A stretch of 64,000 bases of DNA from Oceanitalea stevensii (GCF_014837105.1 NZ_JACSPO010000006.1:1-64000); one strand, 5' to 3'. Numbered from the stretch's first letter, positions 16,888 through 27,881 are shown. Made by a program: numbers and translations. Notes: generated by a model not told the origin, from the letters alone.

Positions 16888-16900
16888 TGCAACGATTGCA
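16888..16900. promoter_or_regulatory. LacI-family operator 2
   Basis: TGCAACGATTGCA repeats the TGCAA/TTGCA arms about 23.5 bp from the centre of operator 1, just over two helical turns, so two dimers could bind one face and control both divergent genes. Confidence 0.75.
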
Positions 16901-16941
16901 CCCGCACATCGGACAGACAGGACAGCAGGGAGGAGTCTGCG

Positions 16942-17955
16942 ATGCAGGGACGCACCAGACTGACAGACGTCGCCGACCAGGCCGGGGTCAGCACCGCCAC
17001 CGTGTCCCGGGTCCTCAACGGCAAGCCGGAGGTCGCGGCGGAGACCCGCAAGGCCGTCCTCGCCGCCCTCGACATGCTGGGCTACGAGCGGCCCGAGCGG
17101 CTGCGCTCACGGTCGGCGGGGCTCATCGGGCTCGTCGTGCCCGAGCTGACCAACCCGGTCTTCCCCGCCTTCGCGCAGTCCATCGAGTCGGTGCTCTCGA
17201 CGCTCGGCTACACGCCGCTGCTGTGCACCCAGTCCCCCGGCGGGACGACCGAGGACCAGTACGTGGAGATGCTCCTCGACCACGGCGTCGACGGCATCGT
17301 CTTCGTCTCGGGCCTCCACGCCGACACCGAGGCGGACGTCGACCGCTACGAGCGGCTGCGGTCCAAGGGCGTGCCCTTCGTCCTCGTCAACGGCTACACC
17401 GGTGAGCTCGACGCCGCCGCCTTCTCCACCGACGACTCCGGGAGCATGGAGCTGGCCGTGCGCCACCTCGTCTCCCAGGGGCACACCCGCCTGGGCCTGG
17501 CCATCGGACCGGACCGCTTCGTCCCCGCCCAGCGCAAGCGCGCGGGCTTCGAGCGCGCGGTCGCCGCCCTGCTCCCCGACGGCGCCGGGTACGTCGTGCC
17601 CACCCTCTTCACCTTCGAGGGGGGCCAGGCCGCCGCCGGCATCCTCCTCGACCAGGGCTGCACCGCGATCATCTGCGGCTCGGACCTCATGGCGCTCGGC
17701 GCCGTCCGCGCCGCGCGCAGCCGCGGGCTCTCGGTGCCCGAGGACGTCTCCGTCGTCGGCTTCGACGACTCCCCGCTCATGGCCTTCACCGACCCGCCGC
17801 TGACGACGCTGCGTCAGCCGGTGGACGCGATGAGCCACGCGGCCGTCACGTCCCTCGTCGCCGAGATCAGCGGCTCACGCGCCCCGCGCAGCGAGCTCCT
17901 CTTCGTCGCCGAGCTCATCGTCCGGGGCTCCACGGCGGCGGCGCCCCGCTCCTGA
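16942..17955 (+). CDS. LacI-family regulator of the maltose locus
   Basis: A 337-residue repressor. The N-terminal helix-turn-helix is RLTDVADQAGVSTATVSRVLNGKPEV, with the hinge helix near RPERLRSRSA (about 50-60). The periplasmic-binding-protein-like core has GLIGLVVPELTNPVFPAFAQSIE and ends with VPEDVSVVGFDDSPLMAFTDPPLTTLRQP, both standard for the family. The ligand is probably a maltodextrin or glucose derivative, inferred from the divergent malEFG genes. Two palindromes upstream (16864, 16888) are its likely operators, implying autoregulation. ATG start with GGGAGGAG upstream. Confidence 0.93.
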   Translation: MQGRTRLTDVADQAGVSTATVSRVLNGKPEVAAETRKAVLAALDMLGYERPERLRSRSAGLIGLVVPELTNPVFPAFAQSIESVLSTLGYTPLLCTQSPGGTTEDQYVEMLLDHGVDGIVFVSGLHADTEADVDRYERLRSKGVPFVLVNGYTGELDAAAFSTDDSGSMELAVRHLVSQGHTRLGLAIGPDRFVPAQRKRAGFERAVAALLPDGAGYVVPTLFTFEGGQAAAGILLDQGCTAIICGSDLMALGAVRAARSRGLSVPEDVSVVGFDDSPLMAFTDPPLTTLRQPVDAMSHAAVTSLVAEISGSRAPRSELLFVAELIVRGSTAAAPRS

Positions 17956-17988
17956 CGGCCCGGCCGGCCCGCTGCCCCTGCACGGATC

Positions 17989-18068
17989 CTGCGCACAGGT
18001 TCCGCACCGGAATCTCCGAGCGACACCCGTCCCGGCGTGTCGCCGGCGTGTCGCGCACCTGTGCGCAG
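17989..18068. repeat. Inverted repeat between lacI-type gene and asparaginase
   Basis: The 12-bp perfect arms CTGCGCACAGGT (17989-18000) and ACCTGTGCGCAG (18057-18068) enclose 56 nt; the second arm itself contains the smaller palindrome GCGCACCTGTGCGC. The 220-nt convergent gap 17956-18175 otherwise holds only the terminator at 18131. Confidence 0.55.
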
Positions 18069-18130
18069 ATCAGCGACGGCTGCTGCACGTAGGCGAGCCG
18101 AAGGGGAGGCTCACCACCGCCGCAACGAGC

Positions 18131-18170
18131 GCGCCGCGGGGAGGAGCCGCCCGACCCCTCCCCGCGGCGC
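18131..18170. terminator. Strong hairpin before the asparaginase stop
   Basis: The 14-bp perfect arms GCGCCGCGGGGAGG and CCTCCCCGCGGCGC enclose 12 nt, ending 5 nt from the asparaginase stop codon. It is placed to terminate both convergent transcripts. Confidence 0.75.
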
Positions 18171-18175
18171 TGGTC

Positions 18176-19714
18176 TCACTCCCCGGCGACCGCCCAGGTC
18201 CGGCGGCGGTGCAGCGCGTAGAGCGTGCCGCCCGCGAGGACCGCGAGCGCCGCGGCGGTCAGCGCGGCCTGGACCGGCGCACCGAGGGCGGGAAGCCCAC
18301 CGCCGCCGCTCCCGCCACCGCCGACGCCGGCGGCGGTGTCCGTCCCGTCCTCCGAGCCGTCCGGCTCCTCACCGGCGGGCTGCTCCCCGGCAGGCACCTC
18401 GCCCGCCGGCTCCTCACCGGCGGGCACCTCACCCGCCGGCTCCTCGCCGGCCGGCTCCTCACCCGTGCCGGGAGTCGCGGGCGGCGTCGTCGGCGCGGTG
18501 GTGGGCTCCGTCGTCGGCTCCTCCCCCGGCTCCCCGCCGGGGGTGGGGCTCACGGTGCCGGCGAGGGCGGACTGGTCGAAGCTCGGCGTGCCGAGCGTCG
18601 CGAACCACTCGCGCGCCTGCTCGATGTCCTCGGTGAAGGCGCGGCTGAGGAGGAGCAGCAGGCGGGCCTTCTGCGGCAGCAGGTCCCCGCCGGCGATGAT
18701 GCCCTCACCGCCGCCGTCGACGGTGCCGCTGCCGGTGCGGCTCGTGCTGACGAACCACACGCCCTCGGCGATCGCGGCGCGGCGCGCCTGTCCCGGCGCG
18801 GAGGAGATGCCGCCGGCACCGGTGCCCGCGGTGACGATGCCGGTGACCCCGGCCTCGGTGAAGGCGGTGATCGCCTCGCCACCGGCCTGCTGGTAGTTGT
18901 AGAAGACCTCGGTGCGGGGAAGCGCGGCCGAGCCGAGCTCGTCGAGGTCGAAGGGCGTGAACCAGTCCTCGTCGACGCAGTCGAGGACGCGCGCCGGGGC
19001 CCGCTGGACGTGGACGCTCGCGCCGTCGATCCAGCCGAGGGCACCGAGCTGGCGGGTGACGAAGGTGTCGTTGCGCGTCGTGTTGCCCTTGGTGACGTCC
19101 CGGGCGGCGTGGATCTCGTCGTTCAGCATGAGAACCGTGCCGAAGCAGAAGGTCTTCTGGCTCGCGCCCAGGCGCACGGCCTGGAGCAGGTTGGCCGGGC
19201 CGTCGGCACCGATGACGCCGGCCTCCCCGGCCGTCTCCCCCGCCGCCCACGGGCGCATGGCGCCGGTGAGGATGACCGGCTTGCGGTTCTGCACCGTGAG
19301 GTCGAGCCAGTAGGCGAACTCCTCCATCGTGTCGGTGCCGGTGGTGACGACGACGGCGTCGGACTCCTCCAGCGCCTCCTCCACCGTCGCGGTGAGCTCG
19401 CGGTACTGCTCGATCGTGTAGCCGCCGGACCCGGAGTTGCCGAACTGGACGACGTCGACGTCGGCGAAGGCCCCGATCTCGGGCTCGAGCTGGGCGACCA
19501 TGTCCGCCATCGGGTAGGTCCCGGCTCGGTAGCTCGTGAAGGTGTCGCGGCCCTGCGCCTTGCCGGCGATCGTGCCGCCGGTGGCGACGACCGTGACGCG
19601 TGGCAGGTCCTCCTCGGGGGCCGCGCCCGCTGCGGGCGCGAGCAGGACACCCGCCGCGAGCGCGACGGAGGTGAGGGCGGTGAGTGCACGGGCCCGTGGG
19701 TGAGTCGTGTTCAT
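18176..19714 (-). CDS. Secreted type II-like L-asparaginase with wall/membrane anchor
   Basis: A 512-residue enzyme that hydrolyses asparagine to aspartate and ammonia outside the cell. Both catalytic threonine motifs are intact: VVATGGTIAG (Thr47) and TTGTDTMEE (Thr126); QFGNSGSGGYT, NLLQAVRLG and NDEIHAARDV are further family signatures. Residues 1-32 are a signal peptide. After the catalytic domain come Pro/Thr/Glu repeats, many PAGEE/PAGEV repeats (about 425-455), a Gly/Ser linker, LPALG at 474-478, a transmembrane helix and an RRR tail. The LPALG looks like a degenerate sortase motif, so membrane retention may replace wall linkage. ATG start with AGGAG at good spacing. It is transcribed divergently from the alpha-glucosidase. 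Confidence 0.9.
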   Translation of the reverse strand: MNTTHPRARALTALTSVALAAGVLLAPAAGAAPEEDLPRVTVVATGGTIAGKAQGRDTFTSYRAGTYPMADMVAQLEPEIGAFADVDVVQFGNSGSGGYTIEQYRELTATVEEALEESDAVVVTTGTDTMEEFAYWLDLTVQNRKPVILTGAMRPWAAGETAGEAGVIGADGPANLLQAVRLGASQKTFCFGTVLMLNDEIHAARDVTKGNTTRNDTFVTRQLGALGWIDGASVHVQRAPARVLDCVDEDWFTPFDLDELGSAALPRTEVFYNYQQAGGEAITAFTEAGVTGIVTAGTGAGGISSAPGQARRAAIAEGVWFVSTSRTGSGTVDGGGEGIIAGGDLLPQKARLLLLLSRAFTEDIEQAREWFATLGTPSFDQSALAGTVSPTPGGEPGEEPTTEPTTAPTTPPATPGTGEEPAGEEPAGEVPAGEEPAGEVPAGEQPAGEEPDGSEDGTDTAAGVGGGGSGGGGLPALGAPVQAALTAAALAVLAGGTLYALHRRRTWAVAGE

Positions 19715-19783
19715 GTGGCTCCTCGCGTGTGTGGCCGGGCGGGCGCCCGGTGGGCACACGCTCCCAACGAGGTGTTTCACGAC

Positions 19784-19790
19784 CGTTGCA
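19784..19790. promoter_or_regulatory. Possible half-site for the maltose LacI regulator
   Basis: CGTTGCA upstream of the alpha-glucosidase matches one arm of the operators at 16864 and 16888; the other arm is degenerate. It lies in the 170-nt asparaginase/alpha-glucosidase divergent region. Weak evidence. Confidence 0.25.
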
Positions 19791-19884
19791 CCCCCGCGTC
19801 GGTCACGTTTCGACTTCGCGGACCGTTGGGCGCGGCTCGGGAGCGCGGGTAACGTACTGCGGACCCCCTCCACCCCGCCGAGAG

Positions 19885-21690
19885 ATGGACGCGCCTGTGA
19901 CCGCCAGCCCTCACCTGCCCCAGACCCTGACCGGACAGGTCGTGCACCAGCCCACCGCCGACGCCGAGTGGTGGCGCACCGCCGTCATCTACCAGGTGTA
20001 CCCGCGCTCCTTCGGGGACGCCGACGGCGACGGGATCGGTGACCTGCCCGGCGTCACCGAGCGGCTGGAGCACCTCGCCCGGCTGGGTGTCGACGCGGTG
20101 TGGCTCTCCCCCTTCTACCGCTCCCCGCAGAAGGACGCCGGCTACGACGTCGCCGACTACCGCGACGTCGACCCGCTCTTCGGGACGCTCGCCGACGCCG
20201 ACGCCCTCATCGCCCGCGCGCACGAGCTGGGCCTGCGCGTCGTCGTCGACCTCGTGCCCAACCACACCTCCGACCAGCACGCCTGGTTCCGCCAGGCGCT
20301 GGCCGACGGCCCCGGCTCGGCGGCCCGGGCCCGCTACATGTTCCGCGAGGGCGCCGGCGAGTACGGCGAGGAGCCGCCGAACAACTGGCAGTCGGTCTTC
20401 GGCGGCTCGGCGTGGACGCGCGTGAGCGAGCGGCCCGACGCCCCCGGCAGCAGCTGGGAGCGTGACGGCCAGTGGTACCTCCACCTGTTCGACAGCAGCC
20501 AGCCGGACCTCAACTGGGACCACCCCGAGGTCCACGAGGAGTTCTGCAGCATCCTGCGCTTCTGGCTCGACCGGGGCGTCGACGGCTTCCGGGTCGACGT
20601 CGCGCACGGCCTGGTCAAGGCGGCCGGGCTGCCGGACTGGGCCGGCCACGTCCGCATGGTCGAGGGGACCGACGTCGAGGAGGGGCTCGCCGCGGCCGAG
20701 GACGAGGTCCTCGCCCCCGACGCGAGCGACGACGTCGAGACCGGCCGCAGCCCGATGTTCGACCAGGACGGCGTCCACGAGATCTACCGCGAGTGGCGCG
20801 CCGTGCTCGACGAGTACGACGGTGACCGCATCCTCGTCGCCGAGGCCTGGGTGGAGCCGCTCGAGCGGCTCGCGCTCTACGTCCGCCCCGACGAGATGCA
20901 CCAGGCCTTCAACTTCAACTTCCTCGTCACGCGGTGGAGCCCCGCCGAGCTGCGGGAGTCGATCACCGGGTCCTACGCCGCCAACGACGCCGTCGGTGCC
21001 CCGACGACGTGGGTGCTGTCGAACCACGACGTCGTCCGGCACGCCTCGCGCCTGGGTCTGGCCGAGACCGGCAAGGGCCCCAACGGGATCGGCGCCGAGG
21101 ACACCCAGCCCGACGCCGAGCTCGGCCTGCGCCGCGCCCGCGCCGCCTCCCTCCTCATGCTCGGCCTCGCCGGCAGCGCCTACGTCTACCAGGGCGAGGA
21201 GCTCGGCCTGCCCGAGCACACCACCCTGGACGACTCGCTGCGCCAGGACCCGGCGTGGTGGCGCACCGGCCACGCCGAGAAGGGCCGCGACGGCTGCCGC
21301 GTGCCGCTGCCGTGGCGCTCGGACGCCCCGGGCCTGGGCTTCTCCCCCACCGGGCGCACCTGGCTGCCCCAGCCCGAGTCCTGGGCCGCGCTCGCCCCGG
21401 ACGTCCAGGAGCAGCAGGAGGACTCCACGCTCAGCCTCTACCGCCGGGCCCTCGCCCTGCGCGCCGAGCACCGTCTCGGCGCCGGCGCGATGGACCTCGT
21501 GACGGCGGGCGAGGACGTCGTCGCCGTCCGCAACACCGGCGAGGAGCGCCCCGCCGTCGTCGTCATGGCCAACCTCGGGACCGAGCCGGTCGCGCTGCCC
21601 GAGGGCCACGAGGTCCTCGTCGCCAGCGGCCCGCTCGCCGGTGGCGCGCTGCCGACCGACACGACCGTCTGGCTGCGCGCCCAGGCCTGA
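19885..21690 (+). CDS. GH13 alpha-glucosidase
   Basis: A 601-residue cytosolic glycoside hydrolase, releasing glucose from maltodextrins or related alpha-glucosides. All GH13 regions are present: region I DLVPNHTS near 122, region [11 protein letters not shown] with nucleophile Asp238, region III ILVAEAW with acid/base Glu320, and region IV VLSNHD with Asp382. [20 protein letters not shown] at the start and the C-terminal beta domain fit oligo-1,6-/alpha-glucosidase subfamilies. No signal peptide. Start ATG 19885; GTG 19897 is a close alternative. It is the active counterpart of the pseudoenzyme at 11732. The MalEFG transporter probably supplies its substrate. Confidence 0.92.
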   Translation: MDAPVTASPHLPQTLTGQVVHQPTADAEWWRTAVIYQVYPRSFGDADGDGIGDLPGVTERLEHLARLGVDAVWLSPFYRSPQKDAGYDVADYRDVDPLFGTLADADALIARAHELGLRVVVDLVPNHTSDQHAWFRQALADGPGSAARARYMFREGAGEYGEEPPNNWQSVFGGSAWTRVSERPDAPGSSWERDGQWYLHLFDSSQPDLNWDHPEVHEEFCSILRFWLDRGVDGFRVDVAHGLVKAAGLPDWAGHVRMVEGTDVEEGLAAAEDEVLAPDASDDVETGRSPMFDQDGVHEIYREWRAVLDEYDGDRILVAEAWVEPLERLALYVRPDEMHQAFNFNFLVTRWSPAELRESITGSYAANDAVGAPTTWVLSNHDVVRHASRLGLAETGKGPNGIGAEDTQPDAELGLRRARAASLLMLGLAGSAYVYQGEELGLPEHTTLDDSLRQDPAWWRTGHAEKGRDGCRVPLPWRSDAPGLGFSPTGRTWLPQPESWAALAPDVQEQQEDSTLSLYRRALALRAEHRLGAGAMDLVTAGEDVVAVRNTGEERPAVVVMANLGTEPVALPEGHEVLVASGPLAGGALPTDTTVWLRAQA

Positions 21691-21706
21691 GCCCGCGCGT
21701 CCCGCC

Positions 21707-21739
21707 GAGAGCCGGTCCCCCTCGCGGGGGCCGGCTCTC
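21707..21739 (+). terminator. Hairpin after the alpha-glucosidase
   Basis: The arms GAGAGCCGG and CCGGCTCTC, followed inward by CCCCC/GGGGG, make a near-perfect stem starting 16 nt after the stop codon. Confidence 0.8.
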
Positions 21740-21857
21740 ACCGTTCGCGTGCCCGAAAAGTCCTGTTCGGGTGTCGGTGGCCGGGCGTAGCCTCGCCCCA
21801 GCGATGAGTTCCGGGTCCGGCACAGGTCCAACCGACCAACCACGCGAAGGAGCCACC

Positions 21858-22844
21858 ATGGGAAACGGACCAGCCATCGAGGCCGAGGGCCTCGTCAAAC
21901 GCTTCAAGGAGACGACCGCCGTCGACGGCGTCGACCTCACCGTCGAGCGCGGCACCGTCTTCGGCCTGCTCGGGCCCAACGGCGCCGGCAAGACGACGAT
22001 CGTGCGGATGCTCGCCACACTCCTCGTCCCGGACGCCGGCACGGCGCGCGTCCTCGGGCACGACATCCGCACCCAGGCGGACGCCGTGCGTACCGACGTC
22101 GGCCTCACCGGGCAGTACGCCTCGGTGGACGAGGACCTCACCGGCACGGAGAACCTCGTCGTGCTCGCCCGCCTGTACGGGTTCTCCGCCGCCCGGGCCA
22201 AGCAGCGGGCCGCCGAGCTGCTCGCCGCCTTCGACCTCGCGGACGCCGCGGGCAAACAGGTGAAGAACTACTCCGGCGGCATGCACCGCCGCATCGACCT
22301 CGCCGCGAGCCTCGTCATGAGCCCGCGGGTGCTCTACCTCGACGAGCCGACCACGGGCCTGGACCCGCGCAGCCGCAACCAGGTGTGGGACATCATCCGG
22401 CTGCTCGTCGCCCAGGGCACCACCGTCCTCCTCACCACCCAGTACCTCGACGAGGCGGACCAGCTCGCCGACCGGATCGCCGTCATCGACCACGGCCGGC
22501 TCATCGCCGAGGGCACCGCACCGCAGCTCAAGGCGTCCGTCGGCACGGGCACGGTGACGCTGCGGGTGGCCGAGCGCGCCGAGCGGCCGCGTGCCGCCGC
22601 CGTCCTCGACGACGTCCTCGGCACCCCCGTCACCGAGCTGCCCGACGGCCTGGGCCTCAGCGCCCGGGTGCCCGACCACGCCCCCGACTCCCCGGCCCGC
22701 GCGCTCGTCGCGCTCCACGCGGCGGGGGTCACGGTGCCGGAGTTCTCCCTCGGCCAGCCCAGCCTGGACGAGGTCTTCCTCGCCCTCACCGGCAGCCCGG
22801 CCGAGGAGCCGGCCGAGCAGACGACAGCGGAGGCCACGTCATGA
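21858..22844 (+). CDS. DrrA-like ABC transporter ATP-binding protein
   Basis: A 328-residue ATPase of the daunorubicin-resistance (DrrA) exporter family. Walker [10 protein letters not shown]-loop [18 protein letters not shown], signature YSGGMHRR (variant of LSGGQ, typical of DrrA) and Walker [14 protein letters not shown] are all visible. The C-terminal 90 residues, ending in [16 protein letters not shown], are the conserved DrrA extension. ATG start with GAAGGAG at 7 nt. The permease overlaps it by 4 nt. Likely exports a hydrophobic compound or lipid; no biosynthetic cluster is adjacent and the substrate is unknown. Confidence 0.9.
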   Translation: MGNGPAIEAEGLVKRFKETTAVDGVDLTVERGTVFGLLGPNGAGKTTIVRMLATLLVPDAGTARVLGHDIRTQADAVRTDVGLTGQYASVDEDLTGTENLVVLARLYGFSAARAKQRAAELLAAFDLADAAGKQVKNYSGGMHRRIDLAASLVMSPRVLYLDEPTTGLDPRSRNQVWDIIRLLVAQGTTVLLTTQYLDEADQLADRIAVIDHGRLIAEGTAPQLKASVGTGTVTLRVAERAERPRAAAVLDDVLGTPVTELPDGLGLSARVPDHAPDSPARALVALHAAGVTVPEFSLGQPSLDEVFLALTGSPAEEPAEQTTAEATS

Positions 22845-23668
22845 GGTCCCTCGACATCGGTTCCAACACCGCCCTGCGCGAGGCCGTGGAGGTCCTGGAG
22901 CGGCCCAGCCGCGCCTCGGCCGTCAGCAGCACGCTCACCTTCGCGCACCGGGCGCTGCTCAAGATCAAGCACGTGCCCGAGCAGCTCTTCGACGTCACGC
23001 TCACCCCGATCATCTTCACCCTGATGTTCACCTACCTCTTCGGTGGTGCGATCGCCGGGGACACCCGGACCTACCTGCAGTTCCTGCTGCCGGGGATCAT
23101 GGTGCAGACGGTGCTCGTCGTCAGCGTGTACACCGGCTTCACGCTCAACACCGACATCACCAAGGGCGTCTTCGACCGCTTCCGCTCGCTGCCCATCTGG
23201 CGGCCCGCGCCGATCGTCGGGGCGCTGCTCGGGGACACGGTCCGGTACACGATCGCCTCGTGCGTCACGCTCGTGCTCGGGCTGCTCCTCGGCTTCCGCC
23301 CGGAGGGCGGGCTGAGCGGCGTCCTCATGGCCGTCCTGCTCCTGCTCGTCTTCGCCTTCTCGCTCAGCTGGATCTTCACGATCCTCGGCCTCGTCATGCG
23401 CAGCCCCAACGCCGTCATGGGCGTGTCGATGCTCGTCCTCATGCCGCTGACCTTCGCGTCGAACATCTTCGTCGACCCGCGGACCATGCCCTCGGGGCTG
23501 CAGACGGTCGTCGAGCTCAACCCGGTGAGCCACCTCGTCACGGCGGTGCGGGGGCTCATGAGCGGCGGGGCGACGTTCTCCGACGTCGGCTGGGTGCTCA
23601 TCGCCTCGGCCGCGCTCACCGCGGTCTTCGCGCCGATCACCATGCACATCTACCGCACGCGCGGCTGA
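22841..23668 (+). CDS. DrrB-like ABC-2 type permease
   Basis: A 275-residue membrane protein with about six hydrophobic helices. After a 45-residue cytoplasmic start comes [25 protein letters not shown], then [15 protein letters not shown], and [33 protein letters not shown], all typical of ABC-2 permeases of the DrrB group. The ATGA overlap with the ATPase gene shows coupled expression; the two proteins would form the exporter. It ends 22 nt before a strong hairpin. Confidence 0.9.
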   Translation: MRSLDIGSNTALREAVEVLERPSRASAVSSTLTFAHRALLKIKHVPEQLFDVTLTPIIFTLMFTYLFGGAIAGDTRTYLQFLLPGIMVQTVLVVSVYTGFTLNTDITKGVFDRFRSLPIWRPAPIVGALLGDTVRYTIASCVTLVLGLLLGFRPEGGLSGVLMAVLLLLVFAFSLSWIFTILGLVMRSPNAVMGVSMLVLMPLTFASNIFVDPRTMPSGLQTVVELNPVSHLVTAVRGLMSGGATFSDVGWVLIASAALTAVFAPITMHIYRTRG

Positions 23669-23689
23669 GGCACTCCCACCGCTCCGTCG

Positions 23690-23729
23690 CCGAGAGCTGA
23701 GTTGTTCCGCGGAACAGCTCAGCTCTCGG
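23690..23729. terminator. 40-nt palindrome between the permease and dusB
   Basis: The 19-bp arms starting CCGAGAGCTGAGTTGTTCC pair with one G-T mismatch across a 2-nt loop. It lies between two convergent genes, so it can terminate both. The arm shares 17 of 19 positions with the tandem palindromes at 37665-37914, marking it as a member of the same repeat family. Confidence 0.8.
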
Positions 23730-23740
23730 TGGTAGGAGGG

Positions 23741-24955
23741 TCAGCCGCCGGAGATGGAGAGCTCGGCCTCGGTGAGGAGCCGGCGCAGCCGCTCGTCGAT
23801 GTCCTGGCTCTCCAGCCAGGCCTCGGGCAGGTGCGGGACCTTCGGGGACCCGGCGCGCCCGCGCGGGCCCTCGGCGCCCTCGCCCGGGTAAGGCTGGGAG
23901 AGGTCGAGGACGGCGAGGCGCTCGTCGAGCTCGGCCAGGGTGCTCACGAGGCCGAGCTCGCGCCGGGCGTCCCCGCCGACGACGTAGCCCTTGAGGTACC
24001 AGGCCATGTGCTTGCGCAGCTCGCGCAGCGCCTTGGTCTCGGACTCGAAGTGCTCGACCATGAGCTCGGCGTGCCTGCGGATGACGGCGGCCACCTCCGT
24101 GAGCCCCGGGCGCACCCGCAGCGGGGACCCGGCGAACCCGGCGACGAGGTCGGTGAACAGCCACGGCCGCCCCTGGCAGCCGCGCCCGACGACGACGCCG
24201 TCGCAGCCGGTCTGGCGCACCATCTCCACGGCGTCCTCGGCGGACCAGATGTCCCCGTTGCCGAGCACCGGGACGCTGCGGACGGCCTCCTTGAGGCGCG
24301 CGATCGACTCCCAGCGCGCCTCGCCGGAGTAGTGCTGGGCGGCGGTGCGGGCGTGGAGCGCGACGGCGGAGACGCCGGCCTGCTCAGCGATGCGGCCGGC
24401 GTCGAGGTAGGTGAGGTGGTCGTCGTCGATGCCCATGCGCATCTTCACCGTCACCGGGACCTCGCGGTCGCGGTGACGGGAGCCCTCGCGCGCGGCGGCG
24501 ACCGCGCCGGTGACGATGGCCTGGAAGAGGTCGCGCTTCCACGGCAGCGCCGCCCCGCCGCCCTTGCGGGTGACCTTGGGGACGGGGCAGCCGAAGTTGA
24601 GGTCGACGTGGTCGGCGCGGTCCTCCTCGACGAGGATCCGCACCGCGGCGGTCACGGTCGCCGGGTCGACGCCGTAGAGCTGGACGGAGCGGACCGGCTC
24701 GAGCGGGTCGGCGCTCACCATCCGCATCGTCTCCGGCGTGCGCTCGACCAGGGCCCGCGAGGTGACCATCTCGGTGACGTACAGGCCCGCCGGCGCGTAC
24801 TCGCCGGGGCGGGCGGCGGCGCGCGCGTCCTCGTCGAGGGCAGCGAGGCCGGCCTCGCGGCACAGCCGTCGGAAGGGCGGGTTGGTGACGCCGGCCATCG
24901 GGGCCAGCACCACCGGGCTGCCCACCGACACCGGGCCGATCTGGAGGGAGGTCAC
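23741..24955 (-). CDS. dusB: tRNA-dihydrouridine synthase DusB
   Basis: A 404-residue FMN enzyme that reduces uridine to dihydrouridine in tRNA. The TIM-barrel start VVLAPMAGVTNPPFRRLCREAG, the DLNFGCPVPKVTRKGGGAALP motif (catalytic Cys near 122), TVKMRMG, ALHARTAAQHYSG and VLGNGDIWSAEDA are all standard. The C-terminal RELRKHMAWYLKG helix region is the tRNA-binding domain. An extended, Gly/Pro-rich tail follows. ATG start. It is upstream of nothing on its strand except a hairpin, and is convergent with the exporter genes. Confidence 0.93.
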   Translation of the reverse strand: MTSLQIGPVSVGSPVVLAPMAGVTNPPFRRLCREAGLAALDEDARAAARPGEYAPAGLYVTEMVTSRALVERTPETMRMVSADPLEPVRSVQLYGVDPATVTAAVRILVEEDRADHVDLNFGCPVPKVTRKGGGAALPWKRDLFQAIVTGAVAAAREGSRHRDREVPVTVKMRMGIDDDHLTYLDAGRIAEQAGVSAVALHARTAAQHYSGEARWESIARLKEAVRSVPVLGNGDIWSAEDAVEMVRQTGCDGVVVGRGCQGRPWLFTDLVAGFAGSPLRVRPGLTEVAAVIRRHAELMVEHFESETKALRELRKHMAWYLKGYVVGGDARRELGLVSTLAELDERLAVLDLSQPYPGEGAEGPRGRAGSPKVPHLPEAWLESQDIDERLRRLLTEAELSISGG

Positions 24956-25001
24956 CCGGGCATTCTCCCAGGCCGCGGCGAGGCCGTCACCGTGGGTGAC
25001 C

Positions 25002-26183
25002 TCACGCCCGGGCGGCGGGCTCGGCGCGGGCGGTGCTCACGCGGACGAGGGCGGCGGCGATGGCCGTCGTCGCGGGGATGGCGAGGACGAGGCCGACGGA
25101 GGAGACGAGCGTGCGCACGACCTCCTCGGCGAGCTCCCCCGCCATGAGCGTGTCGAGGAAGGCGCGGTCGTAGGAGGCGGCCATGAGGAGCACGGGCAGG
25201 GCGGTGCCGACGTAGGCGAAGGCGAGGGTGTAGACGGTCGAGGCGATGTGGTCGCGCCCGATGCGCATCCCGCCCGCCCACAGCCGGCGCCGGCCCATCG
25301 TCCCGTCCGCGGCGTGCAGCTCCCACACCGCCGACGCCTGCGTGATCGTCACGTCGTTGAGGGCGCCGAGGCCGGCGATGACGATCCCGCACAGGAGGAG
25401 GTCCTGCAGCCGCAGCCCCGGGTAGGTGCCGAAGAGCATGAGGGAGGTCTCCGACGTCGTGCCGGTGAGGTTCGCGGCGCGGGTCCCCCACAGGGCCAGC
25501 CCCGTCGTCACGGCGAGGCCGATGAAGGTGCCGAGCAGCGCCGTCGTCGTCCGGATGGAGACGCCGTGGGCGAGGTAGACGGAGAAGAACATCATCGCGC
25601 TGCCCCCGACGAGCGCGACGGCGAGCGGCGGGGCGCCGGTCATGAGCGCGGGCAGGACGAACAGGACGACGACGGCGAGCGAGGCGCCCAGCCCCGCCAT
25701 CGCTGCCAGTCCGCGCCACCGTGCCACGAGGAGGACGACGACGGCGTACAGGGCGGCCAGCCACCCGATCGGCGCCGACCGCTCGAAGTCCCAGAAGACG
25801 TAGGGCACCCCCGAGCCGAGCGCCGCGGGCGTGAAGAGCAGCCGGATGCGGTCACCCTCGTCGGTGCCGTTCTCGAGGATCTCCGGCGGGACCTGGACCG
25901 GGATGACCTGGCCCTCGCCCTGCCCGGTGAGCAGCTCGGCGCGGACCTCCGCGCCCGGCGTGCCGGTCACCTCGACGACCGTCGCCGTCTCGATCGACAT
26001 CCCCTCGGCGACGAGCGGCTGGGAGCCGACCGGCGTCTCCCCGGTGGGCCACATCCACACGAGCCCGACGAGGGTCGCGAGGAGCAGCGGGACGACGATC
26101 GCGGCGAGCACGACCCGGGCGCGGCGGGCCTGGTCGGGCGGCAGCTGCGCGGGCGTCTGGTCGAGGACGTGGGTGTGGGTCAT
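25002..26183 (-). CDS. YibE/F-like multipass membrane protein
   Basis: A 393-residue membrane protein. One N-terminal helix (about 22-45) is followed by an extracytoplasmic domain of 100 residues, then seven or so helices from about residue 145 on. The segments GGSAMMFFSVYLAHGVSIRTTTALLGTFIGL, CGIVIAGLGALNDVTITQASAVWEL and GRDHIASTVYTLAFAYVGTALPVLL match the YibE/F family. Its activity is unknown; secondary-transporter roles have been proposed for relatives. A His-containing N-terminus (MTHTHVLDQ) may be incidental. ATG start. It sits 178 nt downstream of glyS, with large palindromes in the gap. Confidence 0.82.
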   Translation of the reverse strand: MTHTHVLDQTPAQLPPDQARRARVVLAAIVVPLLLATLVGLVWMWPTGETPVGSQPLVAEGMSIETATVVEVTGTPGAEVRAELLTGQGEGQVIPVQVPPEILENGTDEGDRIRLLFTPAALGSGVPYVFWDFERSAPIGWLAALYAVVVLLVARWRGLAAMAGLGASLAVVVLFVLPALMTGAPPLAVALVGGSAMMFFSVYLAHGVSIRTTTALLGTFIGLAVTTGLALWGTRAANLTGTTSETSLMLFGTYPGLRLQDLLLCGIVIAGLGALNDVTITQASAVWELHAADGTMGRRRLWAGGMRIGRDHIASTVYTLAFAYVGTALPVLLMAASYDRAFLDTLMAGELAEEVVRTLVSSVGLVLAIPATTAIAAALVRVSTARAEPAARA

Positions 26184-26244
26184 CGGGGCGAACCTAACCC
26201 GGCCGGTGGCGCCGCCGGCCGCACGACACCCCGCCGGCGCCCTC

Positions 26245-26360
26245 CGCCAGACGCACTGTGCGCCCGTCGATGCCACTGTGCGCCCGGTAGACGGGGCGCA
26301 CGGTGGACCGACGGGCGCACGGTGCGTGCGGCGGCCGCAGTCAGCGGCCGCCGTCTGGCG
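26245..26360. repeat. Nested inverted repeats between glyS and the YibE/F gene
   Basis: The outer arms CGCCAGACG/CGTCTGGCG lie at 26245-26253 and 26352-26360. Inside are two hairpins. One, 26252-26326, has arms of about 36 nt with four or five mismatches, each arm carrying a direct repeat of TGTGCGCCCG. The other, 26329-26353, has perfect 10-bp arms CGGCGGCCGC/GCGGCCGCCG. Both flanking genes run on the minus strand, so the element is just downstream of glyS and may terminate or stabilise its transcript. Confidence 0.65.
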
Positions 26361-26361
26361 A

Positions 26362-27750
<1,389 letters not shown>

Positions 27751-27759
27751 GTCAATCAC

Positions 27760-27881
27760 TCCAGTCTGTTGTGCGTCCGCACCTGGCGGGTGCGAACTGG
27801 TCAGACCCGCGCCTGGCTGGCGCGAGCACCGGACCAACCTACCTGGCCACGCACGAGGAGCAGGTCACGCGGCCGCGCGCC
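27760..27881. other. Intergenic region upstream of glyS
   Basis: These 122 nt between the DUF4157 gene stop and the glyS start carry the glyS ribosome binding site and presumably its promoter. I see no T-box features (no conserved AGGGUGGNACCGCG-like bulge). Confidence 0.45.

Noticed and set aside
21858..23668. Antibiotic resistance operon linked to a biosynthetic cluster
   Set aside because: DrrAB-type proteins are present but no biosynthetic genes are adjacent, so only a generic exporter call is justified.
27760..27881. T-box riboswitch upstream of glyS
   Set aside because: No T-box consensus bulge or terminator/antiterminator pair could be recognised, and only about 120 nt are available.
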